Shown here: positions 17,835 to 26,485 of the stretch, in pieces
Numbering within the stretch: position 1 is the stretch's first letter
Layout: every line of letters starts with the position of its first letter
From: Limnohabitans radicicola
GTDB lineage: Bacteria; Pseudomonadota; Gammaproteobacteria; Burkholderiales; Burkholderiaceae_C
NCBI RefSeq assembly: GCF_014837235.1
Contig: NZ_JACYFT010000001.1
Coordinates: 186,001 to 250,000, forward strand
Direction of reading: 5' to 3'
DNA length: 64,000 nucleotides
The notes under the pieces: generated by a model
The model's database searches: none
What the model was told of the DNA's origin: nothing
What the model saw: the letters and a program-made list of their open reading frames with translations, nothing else
Position numbers and translations under genes: made by a program

Positions 17835-18173
17835 ATGTTCATCCGCTGTGCATTTTTCCAAGGTCAAGTCAAACCCGGCATGGAAGACGCTTTCAACCGC
17901 TACATCCGCGACAAACTCGTGCCCCTGTGGACCCGTTTTCCGGGCGCACAGGAAGTGCGTGTGCTGCGCCAGGTCGAGAGCGATGTGAACGACCCGCACT
18001 TCGGCATGGTGCTGTCGGTGCGCTACCCCAGCCGCGAGTCGATCGAGATCGCTTTGGCCTCCGCCGTGCGTCTGGAAAGCCGCGAAGTGTCCAAAGACCT
18101 GATTGCCATGTTCGATGGCACCGTGTTCCACACCGTCTTCAGCGCCGACGAATACGCGCTGCCCACCGACTGA
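17835..18173 (+). CDS. Small conserved protein of unknown function in the idonate operon
   Basis: 112 residues. Sequence such as MFIRCAFFQGQVKPGMEDAFNRYIRDKLVPLWTRFPG...VRVLRQVES suggests a dimeric alpha+beta barrel of the NIPSNAP/EthD/ABM kind, small proteins that act as isomerases, monooxygenases or accessory factors. I cannot assign a reaction. Its fixed place between gntK and the TRAP receptor, 18 and 37 nt from its neighbours, points to a role in sugar-acid uptake or metabolism. Confidence 0.75.
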   Translation: MFIRCAFFQGQVKPGMEDAFNRYIRDKLVPLWTRFPGAQEVRVLRQVESDVNDPHFGMVLSVRYPSRESIEIALASAVRLESREVSKDLIAMFDGTVFHTVFSADEYALPTD

Positions 18174-18210
18174 TTTTTTCGACCGACCTTTTCAACCCGG
18201 AGACAACACC

Positions 18211-19185
18211 ATGAAAATTTCCCGTCTGCTTCTCGCCTGCCTGATCGCCGCCACCGGCTCGGCCGCTTTTGCCGCCAAGTTCAACCTGAAAATGGGCCAC
18301 GCGGTCAACACCACCGACGGCCAGCACGCCGCAGCCATGAAACTGGCCGAACTGGTCAAGCAACGCACCAACGGCGATGTGGAAATCACCATCTTCCCGT
18401 CCAACCAGCTGGGCAACGACGGCGCCATGATCAACGGCGTTCGCGGCGGCACCATCGACATCGTCTCCAGCGGCGCCTCCAACTACAACGGTCTGGTGGC
18501 CAACACCGCTGCGATGGAACTGCCCTTTGTGTTCCGCAATGCCCAGCATGCCTACCATGTGCTGGACGGCGACATCGGCACGGGTGTCCTGAACGAACTG
18601 GCTCCCCACAACATGAAAGGCTTGGCCTACTGGGAAAACGGCTGGCGCGCCTTCACCAACAACAAGCGCCCCGTCACCAAGCCCGAAGACCTCAAGGGCC
18701 TGAAGATCCGCTCCACCCCCAACCCGTACCACATCCAGGCCTTCAAGCTGCTGGGCATGAACCCCTCGCCCATGCCGATCGCCGAGCTCTACACCGCACT
18801 CGAATCGGGCGCTTTTGACGCGCAGGAGCACCCCATCAACGTGACCTGGTCGTCCAAGTTCTACGAAGTGCAAAAGTACCTGACAGTCAGCAACCACGTG
18901 TACTCGCCCATCATCGTGGCGATGAACAAGGCCAAGTTCGACAGCTTGCCCGCCAACTACCAGAAGATCGTGGTGGACGCAGCGCGCGAAGCCGCCACCT
19001 ACCAGCGCAACCTGAACGCGCAAAACGCGGGCAAGGTCGTGGCCGACTTGAAGAAGTCGGGCATGCAGGTCATCGAGAACGTGGACATGGCCCCGTTCCA
19101 GAAGATCGTGTCGGCTGAAATCGCCAAGACCTTTGGCGAGAAAAACGGCACGGCCCTGCTCAACGCCATCGAAGCGACCAAGTAA
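18211..19185 (+). CDS. TRAP transporter substrate-binding protein (DctP family), idonate operon
   Basis: 324 residues, ATG preceded by CGGAG. A signal peptide (MKISRLLLACLIAATGSAAFA) leads into a DctP-type periplasmic receptor, with FNLKMGHAVNTTDGQHAAAMKLAELV, the ELYTALESGAFDAQEHP segment and R in LKIRSTPNPYH, the site of the conserved Arg that grips the carboxylate. It should deliver a sugar acid (idonate, gluconate or a ketogluconate by context) to the DctQ/DctM pair encoded downstream. A strong stem-loop follows the stop and may keep receptor mRNA more abundant than permease mRNA. Confidence 0.93.
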   Translation: MKISRLLLACLIAATGSAAFAAKFNLKMGHAVNTTDGQHAAAMKLAELVKQRTNGDVEITIFPSNQLGNDGAMINGVRGGTIDIVSSGASNYNGLVANTAAMELPFVFRNAQHAYHVLDGDIGTGVLNELAPHNMKGLAYWENGWRAFTNNKRPVTKPEDLKGLKIRSTPNPYHIQAFKLLGMNPSPMPIAELYTALESGAFDAQEHPINVTWSSKFYEVQKYLTVSNHVYSPIIVAMNKAKFDSLPANYQKIVVDAAREAATYQRNLNAQNAGKVVADLKKSGMQVIENVDMAPFQKIVSAEIAKTFGEKNGTALLNAIEATK

Positions 19186-19198
19186 CCTGCCTTCACCT

Positions 19199-19223
19199 GC
19201 CCCCTCTGCGGAGGGGGCGTTTT
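19199..19223 (+). terminator. Stem-loop attenuator after the TRAP receptor gene
   Basis: GCCCCCTC (19199-19206) pairs with GAGGGGGC (19211-19218) around TGCG and is followed by GTTTT. It lies inside the operon, 13 bp after the receptor stop and 27 bp before idnO, so it probably acts as a partial terminator or as a 3' stabiliser of the receptor message. Confidence 0.65.
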
Positions 19224-19249
19224 CACTGCCGGACAACCGGCTTTCCCGC

Positions 19250-20017
19250 ATGAGCATTCTTGAGTCTTTTCAATTGAACGGCCGCAGGGCCCTGGTCACC
19301 GGGTCCTCCGGTGGCATCGGTTTTGCCCTGGCCCGCGCCTTGGGGCAAGCGGGCGCCCATGTGATCTTGAATGGCCGCAGCGCCGACAAGCTTCAGCAAG
19401 CGGCCACCACCTTGCAAGCCGAAAATTTGTCGGTCAGCACCAGTGCCTTTGACGTGACCCGCGCCGACGAGGTGCGTTCGGCCATTGAGGGCATCGAGGC
19501 CCAGGCCCCCATCGACATCCTGGTCAACAACGCCGGGATGCAGATCCGCGGCCCGTTGCACGAATTTGCCGATGACGATTGGCACACGCTGATGAAGACC
19601 AACCTGGACAGCGTGTACTTCGTCAGCAAGGCCGTGGCCCAGAAGATGATTCCACGGGGCCAAGGCAAGATCATCAACATCTGCTCGGTGCAAAGTGAAT
19701 TGGGCCGCCCAGGCATTGCCCCCTACACCGCCAGCAAAGGCGCGGTGAAGATGCTCACCAAGGGCATGGCCATCGACTGGGGCCAGTTTGGCCTGAACGT
19801 CAATGGCCTGGGCCCGGGGTATTTCAAGACCGAACTGACCGAAAAACTCGTCAAGGACGAGGCATTCACTGCCTGGCTGGTCGGCCGCACGCCGAGCCGC
19901 CGCTGGGGCGACGTCGAAGAACTCGGCGGCGCAGCGGTCTTTCTGGCCAGTGAGGCTTCGCGCTTCATGAACGGCCATGTTTTGTATGTGGACGGTGGCG
20001 TCACCGCCACGCTGTGA
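19250..20017 (+). CDS. idnO: 5-keto-D-gluconate 5-reductase (gluconate 5-dehydrogenase)
   Basis: 255-residue short-chain dehydrogenase. Cofactor motif TGSSGGIG, NNAG, catalytic Ser in NICSVQSELGRPGIAPYTASKGAVKMLTKGM with Y-x3-K, then GPGYFKTELTEKLVKDEAFTAWL. This last stretch and RWGDVEELGGAAVFLASEASRFMNGH follow E. coli IdnO almost word for word. It interconverts 5-ketogluconate and D-gluconate with NAD(P)H. It sits between the TRAP receptor and membrane genes, which is unusual packing but keeps pathway and uptake under one promoter. Confidence 0.93.
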   Translation: MSILESFQLNGRRALVTGSSGGIGFALARALGQAGAHVILNGRSADKLQQAATTLQAENLSVSTSAFDVTRADEVRSAIEGIEAQAPIDILVNNAGMQIRGPLHEFADDDWHTLMKTNLDSVYFVSKAVAQKMIPRGQGKIINICSVQSELGRPGIAPYTASKGAVKMLTKGMAIDWGQFGLNVNGLGPGYFKTELTEKLVKDEAFTAWLVGRTPSRRWGDVEELGGAAVFLASEASRFMNGHVLYVDGGVTATL

Positions 20018-20093
20018 TCGAAATGATCACCCTTTTGCCTCATTTGTATTTCATGATCACGCACCCCTTCGATCCCAACCCAAAGGCTTTCTC
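20014..20093 (+). other. Gap between idnO and dctQ with a small stem-loop
   Basis: Of the 76 non-coding bases, GTGATC (20014-20019, the first part within the idnO stop) pairs with GATCAC (20025-20030) across five bases and is followed by CCTTTT, a weak terminator-like signal. The octamer ATGATCAC recurs about 30 bp later. No promoter or extra gene is evident. Confidence 0.35.
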
Positions 20094-20633
20094 ATGATTG
20101 ACCGACTCATAGACCATCTTTGCAAGCTCATCAAAATCATCATGGTGGTCTTTTTGGCCGTCATGGTGGTCCTCGTCTTCGGCAACGTGGTGCTGCGCTA
20201 CGGCTTCAATTCGGGCTTGGCCGTGTCGGATGAACTCTCGCGCTGGCTGTTCGTCTGGATCACCTTCATGGGCGCCGTGGTGGCCATGCGCGAAGGCACC
20301 CACCTGGGCACCGACACCCTGATTTCGCGCCTGTCGGTGCGGGGACAAAAAATCTGCTTTGTCATCGCCAACTTGCTGATGCTCTTTTGCTGCGCCTTGC
20401 TGGCCAAAGGCGCCTGGCAGATCGTGGGCATGAACATGGCGACCAAAAGTCCCGTGATGGAGCTTTCCGAAGGCCTGTTTTACGGCTGCGGCATTTTTGC
20501 GGCCGTGACCGGTGGTGCAGTCCTGATCTACAAGATGTGGCAATTGAGCACGGGTCAACTCAAGGACTCCGAACTGATCGGGGTTCGCGAGTCGGAAGAA
20601 GACACCCTGGATCTGCCCACGGCACAACGCTAA
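20094..20633 (+). CDS. TRAP transporter small permease (DctQ)
   Basis: 179 residues with four hydrophobic helices (residues ~13-33, 48-66, 88-108 and 132-152), the DctQ topology. The RYGFNSGLAVSDELSRWLFVWITFMGAVVAMREGTHLG segment is the family signature around helix 2. It forms the membrane complex with the DctM protein encoded 15 nt downstream, using the sodium gradient to import the solute captured by the receptor at 18211. The start is the ATG at 20094; upstream frame would run into idnO. Confidence 0.92.
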   Translation: MIDRLIDHLCKLIKIIMVVFLAVMVVLVFGNVVLRYGFNSGLAVSDELSRWLFVWITFMGAVVAMREGTHLGTDTLISRLSVRGQKICFVIANLLMLFCCALLAKGAWQIVGMNMATKSPVMELSEGLFYGCGIFAAVTGGAVLIYKMWQLSTGQLKDSELIGVRESEEDTLDLPTAQR

Positions 20634-20648
20634 GCAAGGGAGCACAAC

Positions 20649-21926
20649 ATGACCATTTTCATTTTCATTGGCTCTTTGCTCGCCGCCATGGCGCTCGGTG
20701 TGCCCATCGCGTTTTCACTGCTGATCTGCGGCGTGGCCCTGATGTGGCACATGAACATCTTTGATGCCCAGATCTTGGCGCTCAATGTGATCGAAGGGGC
20801 CAACAGCTTCCCACTGCTGGCCGTGCCCTTCTTCATGCTGGCGGGCGAAGTCATGAACACGGGCGGCCTGTCGCGCCGCATCGTGGACTTTGCCATGGCG
20901 CTGGTGGGCCACATCCGTGGCGGCCTGGGTTATGTGACCATCGTGGCCGCCTGCTTGTTGTCGGCACTGTCGGGTTCGGCCGTGGCCGATGCGGCAGCGC
21001 TCACAGCCCTGATGTTGCCCATGATGGTCAAGGCCGGACACGACAAGGCGCGCAGTGGCGGCCTGATCGCCGCCTGCGGTGTGATCGGCCCGGTCATCCC
21101 GCCCTCGATTGGCTTCGTGATCTTCGGCGTGGCCGCCAACGTGTCGATCAGCAAGCTGTTTCTGGCGGGCATCTTTCCCGGCATCTTGCTCGGTGCCGGA
21201 CTGTGGATCACCTGGTGGTACCTCACCCGCAAGGAAGATCTGGCACCGCCCCCCCGCAAAACCTTGGCCGAAGTCATGGCTGCGATGCGCAGCGCAGGCT
21301 GGGCCTTGATGCTGCCCCTGATCATTCTGGTGGGCTTGCGCATGGGCGTGTTCACCCCCACCGAAGCTGCTGTGGTGGCGGCGGTGTATGCCCTGTTTGT
21401 GGCGGGCGTGGTGTACCGCGAACTCAACTGGAAGCAGCTCTACGAAGTGTTTGAACGCGCCGCCATGACCACCGCACTGGTCATGTTCCTGGTGGCTGCG
21501 GCCATGGTTTCGGCCTGGCTGATCGCCGTGGCCAACCTGCCCGCACAACTGGTCGAGATGCTGCAGCCGCTGATCAACCAGCCCACCTTGCTGATGTTCG
21601 TGATCATGATCTTGTGCATGGTGGTCGGCACCGCCATGGACATGACCCCCACCATCCTGATCCTCACCCCGGTGCTGATGCCCATCGTCAAGGCCGCGGG
21701 CATCGATCCGGTTTACTTCGGCGTGCTGTTCATCATCAACAACTCCATCGGCCTGGTCACGCCGCCCGTGGGCACCGTGCTCAACGTGGTTGCGGGCGTG
21801 GGCCGCATGCGCATGGACGATGTGACGCGGGGTGTGCTGCCCTTCATGACCGTGCAGTTTGTGGTCATGTTCCTGATGGTGATGTTCCCGGCCCTGGTCA
21901 TGGTGCCGGCGCGCATGATGTATTGA
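20649..21926 (+). CDS. TRAP transporter large permease (DctM)
   Basis: 425 residues, about 11-12 membrane helices. DctM signatures are clear: FPLLAVPFFMLAGEVMNTGG, ALSGSAVADAAALTALMLP, GPVIPPSIGFVIFG and later MDMTPTILILTPVLMPIVKAAGIDPVYFGVLFIINNSIGLVTPPVGTVLNVV. It is the transport channel of the tripartite ATP-independent system, coupled to sodium. AAGGGAG precedes the ATG. idnD starts 23 nt after its stop, so transporter and dehydrogenases are one transcript. Confidence 0.95.
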   Translation: MTIFIFIGSLLAAMALGVPIAFSLLICGVALMWHMNIFDAQILALNVIEGANSFPLLAVPFFMLAGEVMNTGGLSRRIVDFAMALVGHIRGGLGYVTIVAACLLSALSGSAVADAAALTALMLPMMVKAGHDKARSGGLIAACGVIGPVIPPSIGFVIFGVAANVSISKLFLAGIFPGILLGAGLWITWWYLTRKEDLAPPPRKTLAEVMAAMRSAGWALMLPLIILVGLRMGVFTPTEAAVVAAVYALFVAGVVYRELNWKQLYEVFERAAMTTALVMFLVAAAMVSAWLIAVANLPAQLVEMLQPLINQPTLLMFVIMILCMVVGTAMDMTPTILILTPVLMPIVKAAGIDPVYFGVLFIINNSIGLVTPPVGTVLNVVAGVGRMRMDDVTRGVLPFMTVQFVVMFLMVMFPALVMVPARMMY

Positions 21927-21949
21927 ACCCCTGATTGAAAGTTGAACCC

Positions 21950-22990
21950 ATGCGTTCTGTGATTTGCCACGGCCCCTGCGATTTGCGACTGGAGCAGCGC
22001 GAGCTGCCCACCCTGAAACCCCAACAGCTTCAGGTACAGGTTGCCTATGGCGGCATTTGCGGCTCTGACTTGCACTACGCCCAGCACGGCGGCTTTGGCA
22101 CGGTGCGCATCAAGGAGCCGATTGCCTTGGGGCACGAGGTGTCCGGCATCGTCCAGACCGTGGGCGCCGACGTGCAGGGTGTGGCCGTCGGCCAACGAAT
22201 CGCCATTTCGCCCTCGCGGCCTTGCGGGCACTGCCGCTTTTGCCAGGCAGGGCAACACAACCACTGCCTGAACATGCGTTTTTACGGCAGCGCCATGCCC
22301 TTCCCACACATCCAAGGCGCGTTCAGTGAACAGCTGGTCATCGAGGGCTACCAAGCCCACCCGATCGCCGACCACCTGAGCCTGTCAGAAGCGGCTTTGG
22401 CCGAGCCCCTGTCGGTGGGCCTGCACGCCATCCAGCGCGCAGGCAGCGTGTTGGGCAAGCAGGTGCTGGTGACCGGCTGCGGCCCGATCGGCTCGCTGCT
22501 CATTGGCGCTTTGCGCCGTGCAGGTGCGGCCCGCATCGTGGCCGCAGACATCGCCGACCTGCCGTTGAAGTGCGCCAAGGAAATGGGTGCCGACGAAACC
22601 ATCAACCTCAAAACCCAGGCCGAGGCGCTGGACCCATACAAATTGGACAAGGGCCAGTTTGATGTGGTGTTCGAGGCCTCGGGCAGCGAGGCGGCCCTGC
22701 GCACCGGTCTGGACGTCATCGTGCCGCGTGGCGTGCTCATCACCGTGGGCATGGGCGGCGACATCAGCCTGCCCATGACGCAGATCGTGGCCAAAGAGGT
22801 CGACCTGCGCGGCACCTTCCGCTTCCATGCCGAATTTGCCACTGCCGTACGCTTTTTGAACGAAGGTCTGGTCAATGGCAAACCGGTCATCACCGGCGTC
22901 TTGCCCATGGACCGGGCCCTCGAAGCGTTTGAGCTGGCGGCCGACAAGAGCCAGTCGCTCAAGGTACAGATCGCCTTTGCCGATGCATGA
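21950..22990 (+). CDS. idnD: L-idonate 5-dehydrogenase
   Basis: 346 residues from the ATG at 21950. Zinc-dependent medium-chain dehydrogenase: catalytic zinc region GGICGSDLHYAQHG and ALGHEVSG, structural zinc CGHCRFCQAGQHNHC, and cofactor motif VTGCGPIGSLLIGALRRAGA. FYGSAMPFPHIQGAFSEQ and RGTFRFHAEFATAVRFLNEG match E. coli IdnD. It oxidises L-idonate to 5-ketogluconate, which IdnO then reduces to gluconate. Together with GntK this gives the complete idonate route in one operon. Confidence 0.92.
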   Translation: MRSVICHGPCDLRLEQRELPTLKPQQLQVQVAYGGICGSDLHYAQHGGFGTVRIKEPIALGHEVSGIVQTVGADVQGVAVGQRIAISPSRPCGHCRFCQAGQHNHCLNMRFYGSAMPFPHIQGAFSEQLVIEGYQAHPIADHLSLSEAALAEPLSVGLHAIQRAGSVLGKQVLVTGCGPIGSLLIGALRRAGAARIVAADIADLPLKCAKEMGADETINLKTQAEALDPYKLDKGQFDVVFEASGSEAALRTGLDVIVPRGVLITVGMGGDISLPMTQIVAKEVDLRGTFRFHAEFATAVRFLNEGLVNGKPVITGVLPMDRALEAFELAADKSQSLKVQIAFADA

Positions 22991-23029
22991 CAATCGCGCC
23001 ATTGCTTGTATTTTAGAAAGTCGCATTCC

Positions 23030-23779
23030 ATGAAAAAAGTTGCCCTCGTCACCGGTGCCAGCTCCGGCATTGGCCAGGCCTGTGCCCTCGGTTTGCTGAG
23101 CGAAGGCTGGCATGTGGTGCTGGTCGGTCGCCGTGCCGACGCATTGCAAGAGACCCTCGCCAAAGCCGGTGCCAACGCCGCCAACGGCGTGGCCATGCCC
23201 GCCGATGTGTCCAGTGAAGAACAGGTCAAGGCTTTGTTTGACAAGATCCGCGCCCAATTCGGACGTCTGGACCTGCTGTTCAACAACGCAGGCATCTCGC
23301 TGCCCACCACCCTGCCCGGCGACGTGACGGGTGACGACTGGCGCCGCATGGTGGACGTGAACCTGAACGGCGCGTTTTATTGCCTCTCGCACGCCTTCAA
23401 GCTGATGCAAGAGCAAAGCCCTCAGGGCGGCCGCATCATCAACAACGGCTCGATCTCGGCCCATGTGCCGCGCTACGGCTCGATCGCCTACACCGCCACC
23501 AAACACGCCATCTCGGGCCTGACCCGTGCCGCCTCGCTCGATGGCCGCGCTTTCAGCATTGCGGTGGGCCAGATCGACATCGGCAACGTGGCCTCGGACA
23601 TGACCGAGCGCATGGCCAAGGGTGTGCCCCAGGCCGACGGCACCATCAAGGCCGAGCCCCGCATGGACATGTCGGCTGTGGTCGACACCTTCCTGACCAT
23701 GTCACGCCTGCCCCTGTCGGCCAACATCCTGTTCACCACTGTGATGGCCACCAACATGCCCTTTGTCGGACGCGGCTGA
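23030..23779 (+). CDS. Short-chain dehydrogenase/reductase
   Basis: 249 residues, classical SDR: TGASSGIG cofactor motif (residues 9-16), NNAGIS, catalytic Ser in NNGSISAHVPRYGSIAYTATKHAI and the Y-x3-K pair. The IAVGQIDIGNVASDMTERM stretch occurs in several sugar or sugar-acid dehydrogenases. The ATG at 23030 is chosen; a short upstream extension lacks a ribosome site. It lies between idnD and gnd in the same operon, so oxidation or reduction of another aldonate or ketoaldonate is a reasonable guess, but the substrate is not determined. Confidence 0.85.
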   Translation: MKKVALVTGASSGIGQACALGLLSEGWHVVLVGRRADALQETLAKAGANAANGVAMPADVSSEEQVKALFDKIRAQFGRLDLLFNNAGISLPTTLPGDVTGDDWRRMVDVNLNGAFYCLSHAFKLMQEQSPQGGRIINNGSISAHVPRYGSIAYTATKHAISGLTRAASLDGRAFSIAVGQIDIGNVASDMTERMAKGVPQADGTIKAEPRMDMSAVVDTFLTMSRLPLSANILFTTVMATNMPFVGRG

Positions 23780-23786
23780 GCCACCC

Positions 23787-25196
23787 ATGCAGACGATGGA
23801 CATTGGCCTGGTGGGCCTGGGGGTGATGGGCGAAAACCTGGCGCTCAATCTGGAGCGCAATGGGTTTTCGGTCAGTGGCTTTGATCTGGACGCAGGCAAA
23901 CGCAACAGCTTTGAATCGCGCACGCAAGGCCTGAACGCGCAAGCGGTTCACGCGCTGGCCGATCTGGTGGGCAGCCTGCAGCAACCCCGCTGTGTGTGGC
24001 TGATGGTGCCCGCAGGCGCTGCCGTCGATGCGGTGCTGGCCGAGTTGACGCCCCTGCTGTCAGCGGGCGATGTGGTCATGGACGGTGGCAACACCCTCTA
24101 CACCGACACCCAGCGCCGCATGCAGGCCCTGAAAGACTCGGGCATCCACTATGTGGGTGCAGGCGTGAGCGGTGGCGAAGAAGGCGCATTGCGCGGCCCG
24201 GCCCTGATGCCCGGCGGGCATGCACCGGCTTGGCCGCGCCTCAAACCCATGCTGCAGGCCATCGCCGCCAAAACCGAAGACGGCACACCCTGCTGCGACT
24301 GGATGGGGCCAGGCGGCTCGGGCCACTTCGTGAAAATGGTGCACAACGGCATCGAATACGCCGACATGCAGACAATTTGTGAAGCGTATGCACTGATGCA
24401 CCAGCTGCTGGGCATGAGCCCGGCTGACATGAGTGCCGTCTTTCACGAGTGGAACCAGGGCGAGCTGGCCAGTTACCTCGTCGGCATCACCGCCGACATC
24501 CTGGCGCACACTGATCCCGAGACCGGCGAAGCGCTGGTCAACCTGATCCTGGACACCGCCGAGCAAAAAGGCACCGGCAAGTGGGCCAGCCAGGTCGCAC
24601 TCGATCTGGGCGTAACCGCCCCCACCATCGCCAACGCCGTGTTTGCCCGCACCATCAGCGCACTGCAGCCTGAACGGGTGAAAGCGGCGCAGGTCCTGTC
24701 CGGCGCCGACACTCAGCCCATGCCCGATCGCAGCACCGTCTTGCCGCGCCTGGAACGCGCCCTGCTGGCCGCCAAGATTTGCGCCTACGCGCAAGGGTTC
24801 AGCCTGCTGCGGGCAGCCGACAAAGAACACCAATGGCAGCTGCCCATGGGCACCGTGGCCTCAGTCTGGCGTGCGGGTTGCATCATCCGTGCACGCTTGC
24901 TGCAAGATATCCGCCGGGCCTTTGAGGGATCACCCGATCTCGACAACCTGCTGATGGACCCGCACTTTGCGGAGGTGATGGCGCGCTGTCAGCAGGACCT
25001 GCGCGAAATCGTGGCCCTGGGCGCGCTGCACGGCGTGGCCATGCCCTCGTTCATGAGCGCGTTGAGCTACTACGATGCCTACCGCTCGACCCGACTGCCC
25101 GCCAACCTGCTGCAGGCGCAGCGCGACTACTTTGGCGCGCACACCTACCAGCGCGTGGACAAGCCAGGCAAATTCCACACGCGCTGGAACGGTTGA
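23787..25196 (+). CDS. gnd: 6-phosphogluconate dehydrogenase, decarboxylating
   Basis: 469 residues, the full length of the long-form enzyme. N-terminal NADP motif GLVGLGVMGENLALNLERNGF, the GVSGGEEGALRGPALMPGG active-site loop, FVKMVHNGIEYADMQ with the catalytic Lys, and a C-terminal segment YFGAHTYQRVDKPGKFHTRW. It oxidises 6-phosphogluconate to ribulose 5-phosphate with CO2 release. Starting 7 nt after the SDR stop, it closes the operon and gives gluconate a pentose-phosphate exit next to the Edd/Eda exit encoded at 38-40 kb. Confidence 0.95.
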   Translation: MQTMDIGLVGLGVMGENLALNLERNGFSVSGFDLDAGKRNSFESRTQGLNAQAVHALADLVGSLQQPRCVWLMVPAGAAVDAVLAELTPLLSAGDVVMDGGNTLYTDTQRRMQALKDSGIHYVGAGVSGGEEGALRGPALMPGGHAPAWPRLKPMLQAIAAKTEDGTPCCDWMGPGGSGHFVKMVHNGIEYADMQTICEAYALMHQLLGMSPADMSAVFHEWNQGELASYLVGITADILAHTDPETGEALVNLILDTAEQKGTGKWASQVALDLGVTAPTIANAVFARTISALQPERVKAAQVLSGADTQPMPDRSTVLPRLERALLAAKICAYAQGFSLLRAADKEHQWQLPMGTVASVWRAGCIIRARLLQDIRRAFEGSPDLDNLLMDPHFAEVMARCQQDLREIVALGALHGVAMPSFMSALSYYDAYRSTRLPANLLQAQRDYFGAHTYQRVDKPGKFHTRWNG

Positions 25197-25203
25197 GCAG
25201 CTT

Positions 25204-25230
25204 CATTGCCGCAAGGGCGGGGCTCCTATT
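25204..25230 (-). repeat. REP-like repeat, copy 2
   Basis: Read on the minus strand it begins AATAGGAGC, continues through a GC-rich stem and ends GCGGCAATG, matching the outline of the copies at 3949 and 56289. It lies between the convergent gnd and enolase-superfamily genes, and its TAG supplies the stop codon of the latter. Confidence 0.55.
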
Positions 25231-26419
25231 CGCTGATGCGCACCACCGCATCCCCGCGCTTGTGCAAGTCTGGCAACAGCTCCAGGCCCAGACCCGGTTT
25301 GTTGTTCAGGCTGATCATGCCGTTTTTGACCTGCGGCAATTCGGTCACCAGTTCCTTGTACCAGCCGGTGTAGAAGGCGCGCACGCTCTCTTGAATCAAG
25401 GCATTGGGCGCGTGCAGCGACAAATGCGTGGACGCCGCCCACACCACAGGCCCGGTGCAGTCGTGCGGTGCCACGGGCAGCTGCCAGGCATCGGCCATGG
25501 CCGCGATCTTGCGCGCTTCGGTCAAGCCGCCACACCAGCTCAAATCCAGCATCGCCACACCGGCCACACCGGTCTGCAGGTAGTCCTTGAAGCCCCATTT
25601 GTAGCTGAGCGTTTCGCTCGCACAGATCAGCGCCTTGCAGTCCAAGGCGTACTGCTTGAGCAGGTCCAGGCTGTCCATGCGGATCGCATCCTCGTGCCAG
25701 AAGGTGTCGAATTCCTGCAGCGCGCGTGAAATCTTTTGCGCCATGGGCAAACGCCACAGGCTGTGAAATTCGACCATGATGTCCATCTTGTCGCCCACCG
25801 CCTTGCGGATTTTGCGGAAAGGTTCGAGCGCGGTGTTCAGGTCTTGCGGGCTGATGTACTGGCCATGCGATTTTTCTGCGGCCATGTCGAAGGGCCAGAT
25901 CTTCATGCCGGTGATGCCTTCGGAGAGCAGCGACTCGGCCAGTTCGTCGGCATGGTTCAAAAAACCCTGCAGGTCTTCGTAAGGCCCGGCGTTGTTCCCC
26001 AGGCCCCAGTTGCTGCTGGTCTGGTTGACGTTGCTGCGGATGTACTGGTAGCCCGCGCAGGTGTTGTAGACGCGGATTTCGTCGCGGCTCTTGCCCCCCA
26101 GAGCGGTGTAGACCGGCATGCCTGCGGCCTTGCCAAAAATGTCCCACAGCGCGATGTCCACGGCCGAATTGCCCCGGGTTTCGGCACCAGACCCGCGCCA
26201 GCCCAGGTAGCCGGTGATGTCACGCTGGCGTGATTCGATGGCCAGCGGGTCCTGCCCGATCAGCTTGGGGGCCACCCATTCGTGCAAGTAGGCCTCGACC
26301 GCCTGCGCGCCCATGAAGGTTTCACCCAGGCCCACCAGGCCTTCGTCGGTGTGCAGCCGCACCCAGATGATGTTGGGGAATTCGCCCAAGCGGATGGTTT
26401 CGAGTTGCGTGATTTTCAT
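25226..26419 (-). CDS. Enolase-superfamily sugar-acid dehydratase (mandelate racemase/MLE family)
   Basis: 397 residues from the ATG at 26419. N-terminal capping domain, then barrel strands with the acid/base and metal residues: Lys in GMKIWPFD, Glu in MVEFHSLW, Glu in FWHEDAIRM, Glu in ICASETLS, and the His of APHDCTGP as general base. The KxK of true mandelate racemases is absent, so an aldonate or aldarate dehydratase is more likely. It is downstream of a TRAP receptor and a FadR-type regulator and opposite a second dehydratase of the IlvD/Edd class. The precise sugar acid is not readable from sequence. Confidence 0.82.
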   Translation of the reverse strand: MKITQLETIRLGEFPNIIWVRLHTDEGLVGLGETFMGAQAVEAYLHEWVAPKLIGQDPLAIESRQRDITGYLGWRGSGAETRGNSAVDIALWDIFGKAAGMPVYTALGGKSRDEIRVYNTCAGYQYIRSNVNQTSSNWGLGNNAGPYEDLQGFLNHADELAESLLSEGITGMKIWPFDMAAEKSHGQYISPQDLNTALEPFRKIRKAVGDKMDIMVEFHSLWRLPMAQKISRALQEFDTFWHEDAIRMDSLDLLKQYALDCKALICASETLSYKWGFKDYLQTGVAGVAMLDLSWCGGLTEARKIAAMADAWQLPVAPHDCTGPVVWAASTHLSLHAPNALIQESVRAFYTGWYKELVTELPQVKNGMISLNNKPGLGLELLPDLHKRGDAVVRISE

Positions 26420-26440
26420 GACCAGTCCGATTTCAGACAT

Positions 26441-26473
26441 TAAAAAAGCCCCACAGCTTGTGGCTGTGGGGCT
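26441..26473 (-). terminator. Intrinsic terminator after the second TRAP receptor gene
   Basis: On the minus strand AGCCCCACAGC and GCTGTGGGGCT (26473-26463 and 26457-26447) form a perfect 11-bp stem with a five-base loop, followed by a run of six T. It lies 13 bp after the receptor stop and before the dehydratase start, so it should limit read-through into the dehydratase. Confidence 0.85.
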
Positions 26474-26485
26474 GACGGGGATGGT

